Source: Microbacterium sp. Clip185
Lineage (GTDB): Bacteria; Actinomycetota; Actinomycetes; Actinomycetales; Microbacteriaceae
Direction of reading: 5' to 3'
DNA length: 64,000 nucleotides
Assembly (NCBI RefSeq): GCF_028743715.1
Contig: NZ_CP117996.1
Coordinates: forward strand, 1 to 64,000
Under the pieces are notes generated by a model. The model was not told the DNA's origin, did not search any database, and worked only from the letters and a program-made list of their open reading frames with translations. Numbering within the stretch: the stretch's first letter is position 1; each line of letters opens with the position of its first letter. Positions 34,624 to 44,100 of the stretch are shown here, one piece after another. A program made the translations under genes and the position numbers.

Positions 34624-36168
34624 TCAGATCCGAGCGTGACGGCGGCGGGCGATGAGCGCGATGAGCGCGCCGAACCCTGCCAGGAGGAAGGCGCCGAGCG
34701 CGAGGCCCGCCACATCCGCTCCGCCCGTCATCGCGAGCGACCCGTCAGCTGTCCGGGCACCGGCACTGACGACGCCGGTCACCGCAGCGGGGCTTCCATT
34801 CGCGCCGGGCGTTCCCGGGGTACCGGGCGTTCCGGGCGTTCCGGGCGTTCCGGGCGTTCCGGGCGTTCCGGGCGTGCCGGGCGTTCCGGGCGTGCCGGGC
34901 GTGCCGGGGGTACCGGGCGTTCCGGGCGTGCCGGGCTCACCAGGCGTGCCGGGCTCACCGGGGGTTCCCGGGGTGGTTCCCGGGTTCTCCGTCGTCGAGT
35001 CGCCCGTCACCGAGATGGCGTTGCCGCCGAGGGTGATCGGCGCCGTGATGGGAAGGGCCACCTGCGTGCCGCCGAGGATGCCGTCCTCACCCGACGTGAG
35101 CACCGGAACCGTGCCGTTGCCGGTCGGAGCGACCGTCTCGGCGTCGGTGGAGGTGCTGTCGCCCGTGAGCGAGATGGCGTTGCCGCCCGCGGTGACCGGG
35201 GCCGTGATCGGCGCGAGCACCTGGCTGCCGCCGAGGATGCCGTCCGTCCCGTCCGTCATCGCCCCGTCGGTGCTGCCGGAGCCGGTGGTGCCGGTCGCCG
35301 TGGCGGCGTCGGTCGTGGTGCTGTCTCCGGTGAGGGAGATGGCGTTGCCGCCGACCGTGACCGGTGCGGCGATCGGGGCGACCGCCTGCGTGCCGCCGAG
35401 GACGCCGTCCGTGCCGTTCGTCATCGCGCCGTCGGTGCTGCCGGAGCCAGTGGAGGCGGGTGCCGTGGCGGCGTCCGTGGTGGTGCTGTCGCCGAGCAGA
35501 GAGATCGCGTTGCCGCCGACCGTGACCGGGGCGGTGACGGGTGCGACGACCTGGGTGCCGCTGACGGCGCCGTCGGAGCCGCCGGTCATCGCGCCGTCCG
35601 CGCTGCCGGACCCGGCAGTTCCCGCGGCCGTGGTGGCGTCCGTGGTCTCGCTGTCGCCGAGAAGCGAGATGGCGTTGCCGCTGACGGTGACCGGTGCGGT
35701 GACAGGTGCGACGACCTGCGTGCCGCTGACGGCGCCGTCGGAGCCGTCCGTGGTTGCAGCCGTGCCCGCATCCGACGTCGGCGCGGCGGGCGCCGTCTCG
35801 GCGCCGGACGACGTGCTGTCGCCGGTGAGCGAGATGCTCGTGCCGCTGACGGTGACGGGGATCGTCACATCGACCAGCGCCTGGGTGCCGCTGGCGATCC
35901 CTTCGGTGCCGGACGTCTCGTCCGATCCTGTGCTGGGCGTGGGCGCGGCCACCTCGGTCGCCGCATCCTGCGACGCGGAGTCTCCCAGCAGGGAGATGGC
36001 GTTGCCGCTGACCGTCACGGGGACCGCGACGTTGATCAGCCCTTGGGTGCCCGAGAGCAGGCCGTCCTGCCCGTCTGTCTCGGCCGCGTTCGCGACCGTT
36101 GCTCCGGCGAGGGCGATGCCGCCGCCGATGAGCGCTCCGAGGAGCACTCGCTTTGCGAATGTACGCAT
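34624..36168 (-). CDS. sortase-anchored surface protein with chaplin-like and collagen-like repeats
   Basis: A 514-aa secreted protein. A signal peptide (1 to about 28, ...ATVANAA) is followed by seven repeats of about 53-56 residues, each with a core such as [19 protein letters not shown] then GDS, resembling the hydrophobic core of chaplins but without cysteines. Then come about 20 G-x-P triplets (GTPGTPGEP...) and the cell-wall sorting signal: LAMTGG at about 478, a TM helix and tail RRRHARI. LAxTG is the class E sortase motif of high-GC actinobacteria. The start at 36168 has GGAG 8 nt upstream. It may be an adhesive or amyloid-like surface layer component. Confidence 0.85.
   Translation of the reverse strand: MRTFAKRVLLGALIGGGIALAGATVANAAETDGQDGLLSGTQGLINVAVPVTVSGNAISLLGDSASQDAATEVAAPTPSTGSDETSGTEGIASGTQALVDVTIPVTVSGTSISLTGDSTSSGAETAPAAPTSDAGTAATTDGSDGAVSGTQVVAPVTAPVTVSGNAISLLGDSETTDATTAAGTAGSGSADGAMTGGSDGAVSGTQVVAPVTAPVTVGGNAISLLGDSTTTDAATAPASTGSGSTDGAMTNGTDGVLGGTQAVAPIAAPVTVGGNAISLTGDSTTTDAATATGTTGSGSTDGAMTDGTDGILGGSQVLAPITAPVTAGGNAISLTGDSTSTDAETVAPTGNGTVPVLTSGEDGILGGTQVALPITAPITLGGNAISVTGDSTTENPGTTPGTPGEPGTPGEPGTPGTPGTPGTPGTPGTPGTPGTPGTPGTPGTPGTPGTPGTPGANGSPAAVTGVVSAGARTADGSLAMTGGADVAGLALGAFLLAGFGALIALIARRRHARI
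34801..34985. repeat. low-complexity Gly-Thr-Pro coding repeat
   Basis: A tandem 9-bp repeat (CCGGGCGTT / CCGGGCGTG on the + strand) encodes the collagen-like triplets of the surface protein. Copy number is likely to vary by slippage. Confidence 0.9.
34986..36065. repeat. seven tandem coding repeats of about 160 bp
   Basis: The chaplin-like units of the surface protein repeat at about 159-168 bp; the middle copies (about 35190-35710) are most alike, and the outer copies diverge. They indicate recent internal duplication. Confidence 0.8.
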
Positions 36169-36266
36169 GATTCTGTCTCCTGATTGATCGATTCGGACCG
36201 CGCATAAGCGCGGATGCACGCGAGCGTGCAGGGGATGTGTCGCGCGTGAGACGCGACCCGAATCGG

Positions 36267-37274
36267 TCAGTCGGGAGAGATGTCGGTGTCGAAGACCGGG
36301 GAAGAGGGAAGGTCGTCGTCGCCGTCACGGGGAGCGACGGCCGAGCCCGCAGAACCAGGCCACGCGGAGCCGTTCACCCATCCGAGGGCGAAGCTCAGCG
36401 GGCCGGAGGAGGAGCCCGAGGAAGACGAGCCGGAGGGCGCAGAGCCCTCCCACGGAGCGGAGTGTCCGGGCAACGGCGGTGCGCCGAAGAGATCCAGGCT
36501 GCGGGCGGGTGCGGCCGCACTCGGCGTGGCGAACGCGGCTCCGCCGGCTCCCGCGACGCTCGCATGGCGCGCGTCCACCGTTGCTGCCAGCGCGGCCACG
36601 AGGGCTGCGGTGGCTGCTTCCTGCGTCGGGTGAGGACCCGCGCCGGGCTCGGATACCTGGTCCGTGCCCGGAATGGGAACGGACGGGACGACTCCCCCGC
36701 TCGTCGGGTGACCGGGCGTGCCGATGACGGTGCCGACCGTGTCGTCCACCGAGCCGACCACACCGGGAACAGCGCCGACCACGCCGGAAACGACGCCCAC
36801 CGCGCTCGGAAGGTCGATCGCGCGGACGACGTCGGAGATGACGGGAACCGGCTCCACGATCCCACCCACCCCGTCGACGACCGGCTGCACGACGTCGGTG
36901 ACGACGGGCTGCACGATCTCGGTGACAACGGGCTCGACAACGGGCTGAAGCTCCGGGACGACCTCGGGCACGTAGGCGACAGTGTCCGACACGGTGGTCG
37001 TCACGGTCGAGACCGTCTGCGAAGCCGCATCCGCCACGGGGGCGACGGGCGGAAGAATGTCGCTGACGGCGTCCGTGGTCGCTCCGACGAGGTCTGACGC
37101 CGCGCCTGTGACGCCGCCTACGAGTCCGATGAGGCCTCCGCGATCGTCGTCTTCGGCGTGCGCGGTAGAGGGGGAAGTCAGCACGGAAATGCCGGCCCAC
37201 AGCAGGCCGACGCCGGCGGCGAGCAGGAGGAACCGGCCCGCGCGTCGCGATGATCCGTTCACTGACTCGTCCAC
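36267..37274 (-). CDS. secreted Val/Pro-rich hypothetical protein
   Basis: A 335-aa protein with a clear signal peptide (about 1-41, FLLLAAGVGLLWAGISVL ... STAHAED). Residues 50-170 are a run of short Val-rich segments (PVVEPVVTEIVQPVVTDVVQ), and the C-terminal half is Gly/Ser/Pro-rich and low in complexity. No sorting signal or TM end is seen, so it is probably released or wall-associated. The GTG start at 37274 follows GGGGTGAC. The family is unknown to me; it lies next to another surface protein gene. Confidence 0.7.
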   Translation of the reverse strand: MDESVNGSSRRAGRFLLLAAGVGLLWAGISVLTSPSTAHAEDDDRGGLIGLVGGVTGAASDLVGATTDAVSDILPPVAPVADAASQTVSTVTTTVSDTVAYVPEVVPELQPVVEPVVTEIVQPVVTDVVQPVVDGVGGIVEPVPVISDVVRAIDLPSAVGVVSGVVGAVPGVVGSVDDTVGTVIGTPGHPTSGGVVPSVPIPGTDQVSEPGAGPHPTQEAATAALVAALAATVDARHASVAGAGGAAFATPSAAAPARSLDLFGAPPLPGHSAPWEGSAPSGSSSSGSSSGPLSFALGWVNGSAWPGSAGSAVAPRDGDDDLPSSPVFDTDISPD

Positions 37275-37477
37275 GTCACCCCCTGTGCGTCATCGGCAGG
37301 GTCAGTTGTGCCCGGCACCTTACTCAGGTCCCGGCGTGTCGCAGGGGGCTTGCGCAACGGGCGGAAACGTGGCAGAGGCACGCGCCTCGAGTCGGTGATC
37401 CGGCGGGTGGGCCTGTGCACAACTCGGGTCGATTCGCAACCTTAAAGCACCACTTCAACCACATGACATTCCGCAGG

Positions 37478-37609
37478 TGTGGGTAACAGGAAAGTCCAGA
37501 CCAGGACACATAAAACTGACCCGTCAAGGAGCGGGTTATCCACTTATCCACAGTGCTCGTCCACAGGGTGCGCGGCGTTTCGCGCAATTTCCCCACAGGG
37601 TTATCCACA
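37478..37609. promoter_or_regulatory. DnaA-box cluster upstream of dnaB
   Basis: Perfect TTATCCACA boxes at 37544-37552 and 37601-37609, one-mismatch boxes TTATCCACT at 37536-37544 (overlapping the first) and TGTGGGTAA at 37478-37486, and a weaker TCGTCCACA at 37557-37565. The 551-bp gap 37275-37825 is otherwise non-coding. DnaA may control dnaB here, or the cluster may titrate DnaA. Confidence 0.85.
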
Positions 37610-37825
37610 GGGCCGTTTGCGTGGGAAATGGGTCGACTTTAGCGTGGGGGAGGCTTCAGAGCCGGCCCGAGAAAAGGCCCCGCGCGCGTCAGGGGAGACG
37701 CAGTGTCGGAGGCGGGTGATGTGCTTGCGCATCGTCCCGTTTCCGTGCGCGCGGGTGCGCGTAACGCGGGTCGATCACGTTCGAACAGCGACGCCTTCCG
37801 GCGCCAGAGGGGAGTGTGGACACTC

Positions 37826-39190
37826 GTGTCCATCGCCGACATCCCAGCGGACCGCCTCGAGCCCCGACGCGAGTACGAACGAACGCCTCCGCACGACGTG
37901 CTCGCCGAGCAGAGCACCTTGGGCGGCATGCTCCTGTCGAAGGATGCGGTGGCCGACGTCATCGAGAGCCTGCGCGGTGCGGACTTCTATGTCCCCAAGC
38001 ACGAGCTGATCTTCGAGGCCATCCTCACGCTCTACTCGCACGGCGAGCCGACCGATGTCATCGCCGTCACCGACGAGCTCATCAAGACCGGTGATCTGCA
38101 GCGCGCGGGTGGTGCCGACTACCTGCACACGCTGACCTCGATCGTTCCGACCGCGGCGAACGCCGGCTACTACGCGTCGATCGTCTCGGAGCGCGCGTTG
38201 CTGCGTCGTCTCGTCGAGGCGGGGACGCGCATCGTGCAGATGGGCTACGCCGGTCAGGGTGAGGCGACCGAGATCGTGAACGCGGCGCAGGCCGAGATCT
38301 ACTCGGTGACCGGAACCGAGACCACCGAGGACTACGTGCCGCTGACGACGGCGGTGGATGCGGCCGTCGAGGAGATCGAGGCCGCTCGCGGTCGCGACGG
38401 CTCGATGACGGGTGTGCCAACGGGCTTCGCTCAGCTCGACGAGTTGACGAACGGTCTGCACGGCGGTCAGATGATCGTCGTCGCCGCTCGCCCTGCCATG
38501 GGTAAGTCGACGCTCGCGCTCGACTTCGCCCGGGCGGCGGCCATCAAGCACAACATGCCCGCGATCTTCTTCTCGCTCGAAATGGGCCGCAGCGAGATCG
38601 CGATGCGTCTGATGAGCGCCGAGGGGGCCATCCCGCTGCAGAACATGCGCAAGGGAACCCTCGACCAGCGCGACTGGACGACCGTCGCCGCCACTCGCGG
38701 CCGCATCAACGACGCGCCCCTGTACATCGACGACAGCCCCAACATGACGCTCGTCGAGATCCGCGCGAAGTGCCGCCGCCTGAAGCAGCGCGTGGGACTC
38801 AAGATGGTGATCATCGACTACCTGCAGCTGATGACCAGCGGCAAGAAGGTCGAGTCGCGTCAGCAGGAGGTCAGCGAGTTCTCACGTGCGCTCAAGCTGC
38901 TCGCGAAGGAGCTGCAGGTTCCCGTCATCGCGCTGTCTCAGCTGAACCGTGGCTCCGAGCAGCGCCAGGACAAGCGCCCCCAGGTGAGCGACCTGCGTGA
39001 GTCCGGCTCGATCGAGCAGGACGCCGACATGGTCATGCTGCTGCACCGCGACTCGGTGTACGACAAGGACGTGCGCCCCGGCGAGGCCGACCTCATCATC
39101 GCGAAGCACCGTAACGGCCCGACCGCGACGATCGAGATCGCCTTCCAGGGTCACTTCTCGCGCTTCACCGACATGGCCGCGGGGATGTAG
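37826..39190 (+). CDS. dnaB: replicative DNA helicase DnaB
   Basis: A 454-aa hexameric helicase that unwinds DNA at the fork. The N-terminal domain has PHDVLAEQSTLGGMLL. The RecA-like domain has Walker A ARPAMGKST near 220, FFSLEMGRSEIAMRL, Walker B MVIIDYLQLM and the late ESGSIEQDADMVM. No intein is present. I chose the GTG at 37826 (MSIADIPADR), the usual family start; the frame extends to 37703 without similarity. It follows the rpsF-rplI operon, as in related genomes, but now with two surface protein genes between. Confidence 0.96.
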   Translation: MSIADIPADRLEPRREYERTPPHDVLAEQSTLGGMLLSKDAVADVIESLRGADFYVPKHELIFEAILTLYSHGEPTDVIAVTDELIKTGDLQRAGGADYLHTLTSIVPTAANAGYYASIVSERALLRRLVEAGTRIVQMGYAGQGEATEIVNAAQAEIYSVTGTETTEDYVPLTTAVDAAVEEIEAARGRDGSMTGVPTGFAQLDELTNGLHGGQMIVVAARPAMGKSTLALDFARAAAIKHNMPAIFFSLEMGRSEIAMRLMSAEGAIPLQNMRKGTLDQRDWTTVAATRGRINDAPLYIDDSPNMTLVEIRAKCRRLKQRVGLKMVIIDYLQLMTSGKKVESRQQEVSEFSRALKLLAKELQVPVIALSQLNRGSEQRQDKRPQVSDLRESGSIEQDADMVMLLHRDSVYDKDVRPGEADLIIAKHRNGPTATIEIAFQGHFSRFTDMAAGM

Positions 39191-39627
39191 CTGTAGTTGT
39201 TTTTGAAATGTCCATATCGCGGGTGAAATGTCCACACGATGTCCATATGGACATTTCGGCGATTGAGGCCTGTGTGGGTGTAGCCTCCACGCCGAGACGG
39301 CGTCGACCACAGGTAGGGGACGAGCGCTTCGCCTTCGGGTCAGTTGATGAAGATGGGCCTCGTTCCTAGGAAACTCATCAAGGAGGGCGCTCGCGCGCGC
39401 GTCCAGGGCACGATGAACGGGCGTCGAGACGAAAAGGCTTAACGCGCACCGCTCGTCGACGCCGCATCTCCTGCATGTCAATCAGCTCCTTCTGCACGCC
39501 GGCGACCGGATATCCCGCGGCAGGATCAGCCTCGGACGCCGTAAGCCGCAGCGACCTCGACGAGGTCGATAGATTTAATGGCTATCCGCCGCGACATCGC
39601 TGGCCGGTTTCCCGACCTAGGAGTCGC
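39191..39627. other. left boundary of accessory island, no confirmed gene
   Basis: This 437-bp gap after dnaB holds an operator-like repeat (39208-39254, listed separately), a 31-codon ORF at 39347-39442 (MKMGLVPRKLIKEGARARVQ..., basic, no clear ribosome-binding site) and an AT-richer patch GATAGATTTAATGG near 39565 that may be the promoter of the next gene. No att-type duplication or tRNA was recognised. Confidence 0.5.
39208..39254. promoter_or_regulatory. operator-like ATGTCCAT array
   Basis: The perfect 16-bp palindrome ATGTCCATATGGACAT at 39239-39254 is preceded by two direct half-sites, ATGTCCAT (39208-39215) and ATGTCCAC (39228-39235). It lies 17-64 bp after the dnaB stop. This looks like a binding site for a dimeric regulator; none is identified. 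Confidence 0.6.
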
Positions 39628-40473
39628 GTGTCGCGTAGCAAGGTGAAGAAGAAGCGTCCGAAGCGTTGGCTACGCAATTGGTTCAGGGCGCGTTGGGTGT
39701 CGCTTTACGAGTCGCCGTTCGCGGAACTCGTCACAGCCGCCGGAACGGTCATTGGTAGCGCGATCATCTCCCTGTCCGGCGGTCTGGAGGATCGATGGTC
39801 GCTGATGGTCGCGGGGGCAATCATCATCGTGATCGGGCTGCTTCCAACTTGGGCACGGTCGATGTCGATCAATCGCGGGATGCGTCGGGATGCGCTCCTC
39901 GATGCGCGCGCCGATGTCGCTGACGCGTACGTCAGACGAGTCCTGAGCGACGCAGCGGAACTGGTCGGTGTGGCGAGGGCGCAGCGCGTCGCGCAGGCCG
40001 CTCAGGAGATCGCTACGGTCGTTGACGAGATCTGGAAACGCTTCTACAGCGGCAGCGACACCGTGCGCGTCATCTACTACGCGATCAGTGACGATGAGAC
40101 GAAGCTCGAGCCCTCCGTCGTGGAGGGGCGAGAGGGTGACGCGCGATCATTCGACGCGACCGCGGACCTGCGCGGTCAGCTTGGGCTCGATCGCCTCGAC
40201 ATCGACGAGTTGTTCGAGTACCACGAAGACGTGGAAGAGCTCCCCGACGAGTGGGGATCAAGGGATCGAGGCTATGTCTCCTTCATCAGCATTCCTGTGC
40301 GTGTCGGTGGCCAGGGATACGGTCTCATCAGCGTCGATTCATCCGTTGAGGGAGAACTCGATGCGCGAGACGGTGAATCGCTCGCCGTATACGCGTCTGC
40401 GCTGGGCTTTTACTTCGCCGCAGCCGCTCGTGGTAGACATGGACGTAACACAGGAGGTGAAGCAGATGGCTGA
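39628..40473 (+). CDS. two-TM protein with C-terminal GAF-like sensor domain
   Basis: A 281-aa protein: a basic N-terminus (SRSKVKKKRPKRWLR), TM helices at about 34-50 and 57-75, a helical linker and a C-terminal GAF-like domain (about 120-270), whose end YVSFISIPVRVGGQGYGLIS and YASALGFYFAAAAR are typical. The GTG start at 39628 has AGGAG 5 nt before it. The topology places the sensor in the cytoplasm. It could be a membrane effector gated by a small ligand, but this is inference. It overlaps a tiny downstream gene by 8 nt. Confidence 0.75.
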   Translation: MSRSKVKKKRPKRWLRNWFRARWVSLYESPFAELVTAAGTVIGSAIISLSGGLEDRWSLMVAGAIIIVIGLLPTWARSMSINRGMRRDALLDARADVADAYVRRVLSDAAELVGVARAQRVAQAAQEIATVVDEIWKRFYSGSDTVRVIYYAISDDETKLEPSVVEGREGDARSFDATADLRGQLGLDRLDIDELFEYHEDVEELPDEWGSRDRGYVSFISIPVRVGGQGYGLISVDSSVEGELDARDGESLAVYASALGFYFAAAARGRHGRNTGGEADG

Positions 40474-40630
40474 GATCAAGAGTGTCAAACTCAACGCAAC
40501 GAAGGTGGCCGAGCGAGCGAAGCGCGAATCGAAAGCCGCCACCTTCACCGCGGAGCAGCGTGCGAAGACGATCCTCCGGAACCGCGCCGCTCAGCGCGCG
40601 AACCAGACGCAGCGCGCTCGTTTTTCCTAA
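40466..40630 (+). CDS. 54-aa basic peptide coupled to the 2TM-GAF gene
   Basis: A 54-aa protein, MAEIKSVKLNATKVAERAKR at the start, strongly basic and helical, ending TQRARFS. A perfect AGGAGGTG lies 6 nt before the ATG, inside the end of the upstream gene, which it overlaps by 8 nt. The strong ribosome-binding site and coupling make it very likely real. No family is recognised. It may regulate or bind the membrane partner or nucleic acid. Confidence 0.7.
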   Translation: MAEIKSVKLNATKVAERAKRESKAATFTAEQRAKTILRNRAAQRANQTQRARFS

Positions 40631-40821
40631 CGTCGCCGGGCCGCGATCTCATCGTGGCGCAGACGGACGGCATGCATCACCTGAGTCACGTATCTCGCTG
40701 CACCCTTCACATTTCGGCCGGTGAGTGTCGTGGCGTTCGACCCTTTGCTCTCGGAGCCGTATCCGGGATTCGTCCGCGACGCTCGCGTGCCCGACCTCAT
40801 CGAACCCTTGATCCTCGACAT
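40627..40821 (-). CDS. possible small basic protein, convergent
   Basis: A 64-aa ORF starting MSRIKGSMRSGTRASRTNPG, with AGGGGG 7 nt before the ATG. Its stop overlaps the stop of the 54-aa gene. A + strand ORF (40721-40912, GTG start, 63 aa) covers the same bases with the same wobble positions, so codon bias cannot separate them; I prefer this strand for its ribosome-binding site. Confidence 0.35.
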   Translation of the reverse strand: MSRIKGSMRSGTRASRTNPGYGSESKGSNATTLTGRNVKGAARYVTQVMHAVRLRHDEIAARRR

Positions 40822-41182
40822 CGTAAGCCCCCTGCTTATCCGCGTCACCGGGACGGAAGCCGGCCGTGCTCGCCGCATCGTTTCCCGCTGGAACGGATTA
40901 CGAACTAGATGAGCTGATTTGCGCGGTCAGCGACCGCGCTGCGGGCCGCGATATCGATCAGGTGGCCCCTCAATGAGGACGCTTCGTCTATTCGACTGCG
41001 ATCTCGAGTCGATAGCCAATCTGATGCGGGCTACAGAACGTACTGTTCTCTCCAATCGCATCCCATCGGACGCGCACTCGGGCCGGCGGCATGCGGACGC
41101 AACACCTTAGTCGCGACCGTTGCGTGCATGCGGCGCGGACCGATTCTGACAGTCGATGCAGAATCGCCCTTCTTCCTACTAC
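40822..41182. other. gap without a supported gene
   Basis: A 361-bp stretch inside the island. It contains a + strand ORF of 45 codons (40973-41110, MRTLRLFDCDLESIANLMRA...) lacking a convincing ribosome-binding site. I see no promoter pair, repeat or RNA structure of note. Confidence 0.4.
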
Positions 41183-44100
41183 TCAGGCCCCGTCCGCGTC
41201 CCATTTCGCTTCAGCGTCCGCACGCTGAGCCTGTCGCTCGTATCCACGTGCGACCGCCTTGAGGGCGCGGTGCACTCGGCGCCAGTCCTCACGCTCGTCC
41301 GCGCGGGCCCTAAATCGGTGGGCAAGTTCCCGCTCCTGATCCCCACCCTCGTAGATGCCCTTGGTCCAGGAGCCTCGAGCGTCCATCACTCCGCCGACGA
41401 AACCGTTCTCCATCTCGTGAGTGCCGACGATCTCTAGCACCTCGCACACCGCGCCCGCAGGCCATCCCTCGGCAGCTTCGCCTGCACCGTATGCGAGCAC
41501 AGCCCCCAGCATCTCGTCACCCACCTTTGCTCGATCGCGCTCTGCCAGCAGAGAACGACACTCGATGACCCACCGCGTCAATTCCTTGGCGTCAGGGATC
41601 CAAGTTGTACCGTCCGTACCCGGTAGCTGCTTCCAATCGCGAAGCACACGCCAAGCGAGAGCAGATGCTGCCGGATCTCTCGAGTCATCCTTCGGCTTGC
41701 TCGCCGGTCGCGTCGCAAGACAAACCAGCTCCACGAACTCTGCTGGGTTCGAACGGAGTACCCGATACAGCGCGGCGGGGTAGTGCGTCGTTCGGTCAAG
41801 CAGTGGAAAGAAGAGATACTCGTACCGCGCCATCACGCCGTCCGAGGCCCCCTTGTTGGCGAGGTAGTCGAGCGCGGTTCCAATCCTGTGCGATGCCCCC
41901 CTCAGTTCCTCGGCCGAGTTGCCACTCAAGATCTCATCGAGTGCCGCGGTTGCATCGTCGGGCCCCATCACGACCGGGCCGCCCTTCTCCTCATGAGTGA
42001 GGGCAAAGTCGAACAGCTGGAGTGCACTGACCGGGCGGTGACGGTCGAGCAGCTCTCTAAAGGCCCGAGACCGTTCCCCTTCACCGATCACCCATGGACT
42101 CACGTTGGACCAGTAGGCATCGACCAAGCTCGTTTCGATGCGCTCCAGCAGATCCCATGTCGCTGGCTTCGCTTCCATGGTTAGCGCCAATGCCAGGCGA
42201 TCCGTCGGTGCTTCATGCAACTCGCGCAGTCTGGCCTCGATCCACGCTAATCCACCTTCAGTGAGCGATCGACGCGCGAAGTAGGACTGAGCGGCCTGTC
42301 GCCGGGCCTGCCTTTCACCGAGCAGCCAGTCGAGCGCCCAGCCATCAATCTCAGCGGTAGACAGCTCCACGAGCAGAACGCCAATGATGTGGGGGTTGTC
42401 AACCTTGTCGATCAACATCTCCAATTCATCGCGCCCTACCTGCACGATCTCAGCCACCGCGGTCCTTTGCCTCGCGGGCACGTCGACCGTCGCTGCCGAG
42501 TCGTCATCGTCGAGGCCCAACCGACCCCGGTCCCATCCGAACAAGGCAGCATGTTCCGATGCCTTGCCGGGATCAGGCAGCGCCGCCAGTACATGCCGCA
42601 GCTTGTCCAGCTTCTCATTCGAGAGTGCCCAGTGAGCGTCGGCGAATTCCTCATGACGCAGGACCTCAGCGTGGAGCGCATCCCACAGCCTCCGCGCCGA
42701 CAACGTCGACATATCCGTAGCTGCTGCCGCGGCGAGCATCGCGTCCGTCGCGATGTCGTAATCACGAGGATGGAGATCGTCCAGCAAGGGAACGACATCA
42801 ACCCAACGGTCTACGTCAGTCCCCGCCAAATCGACAACCATCTGAGTCACCTCGCCGACAAAGGTTCCCCACTCTGCGACGGAGACCTCTTGCGTTTCCG
42901 GGCCCCAATCTCGATAAGTCGGGTTGCTTGGGCTCATCGAGAACGAGTTCGAGTTCGGCAGCAACTGGAGCAGGAGACGCCAGCCAAGGTCGGGCCGCCG
43001 ATCGACTAGTCGTCGAAGCACCGACATCTTTGACGACATTCCGGCAGCCGTGTACTGGATCCACGGCAGGAGAAGGTTCTCGAGGCTTCGGAATGCGGTG
43101 TTGCCGGAGTTTTCTCGCCCGTGGTCGTAATCGGTCAACCGAGCCAGGACGTTCATCGCGCTCGGAAAGTGCTCTCGTGAACGCGCGAGCACTTCAAGCG
43201 CCCACAGAAGGTAAACATGCGGCGAAGTCTGAGACAGCACATCCGTCTGCTCATCGGCGGGCGGAAAGAGGCTCTTGAGGCTTGGAGCCTCGTCTCCCAG
43301 GTCGTCCAACAGCGTATCCAAGAACAACTCGGGCGCGGCTTCGGCGAGAGTGGGTAGCACGTGTGCGATGCGCTTCCAGCCTTCGGTCCCGAGCCCCGAA
43401 GCTCGCGACAAGATCCGACCGACTACACGCTCAGCCCAATCCTTCCCCGCGCGGCCCGCGACCTCGCCTCCAATCAGTGCCATTAGCGCGACCCCTCCCG
43501 CGAGGCCCTCTTCGATCTCGCGCGAGTGCGGCCGCTTCTCCCCTCGCAACTGCGCGGCAAAACGCGCAGCCGCGTCCGGAATATCCAGCGGGTTGTGCTC
43601 GAACAATGCTCCTTCGACCACCTCCGACCACCGCTCGAGGTCGGAGCTCGTCAGGGCAGGGAATAGAGAGAGCGACGCTTCGACCGGTGCTGTCACTCGC
43701 CAGGCATCTCCCGCGCGCACGAATACGGGATCATCACCGCTGGAGAGCGACACAATTACCGACTCAAGTTCGTCCCAGTCGGCACGAACCAAGCGTTCGA
43801 GCAGAGCACGGTCGCCGTCGTCCGCCGTCCATTGCACCGCAAGTGCTAGGCGCGAAGCAGCCGCTAGATCATCTCGGCGCGAATCGGGAACCGCGGACTG
43901 AGCCCGGGAGTCCAACGCCAGGGACCGGAAGAACGCCTTCGGACTTCTGCGGTAGAGCGCGGCCATCCTCTCCGCTTCGCGTGATGCAATACCCGATTCC
44001 TGGAGGACCCGTGACGTCTCGCTGCGCCCAGGGACTGCGACTTCGACGAGGTCGGCGCCGGGCTTGACGGCCATCCCTTTGTGGGCGAGAAGGATGACCG

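Noticed and set aside
34986..36065. Regular repeats that might suggest a CRISPR or satellite array
   Set aside because: The period is about 160 bp and in frame with a protein; there are no short identical repeats with unique spacers.
34636..36187. Two long + strand ORFs (over 510 codons) opposite the surface protein gene
   Set aside because: They mirror the repeat gene; high GC and regular repeats keep all frames open. Products are Arg/Gly- or Val/Pro-monotonous, with no ribosome-binding site or domain.
39347..39442. 31-codon basic ORF after dnaB as a gene
   Set aside because: No ribosome-binding site and no coupling; mentioned only in the gap description.
40721..40912. 63-codon + strand ORF in the island
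   Set aside because: Same wobble positions as the opposite ORF, so codon bias is uninformative; it lacks a ribosome-binding site. Kept only as an alternative.
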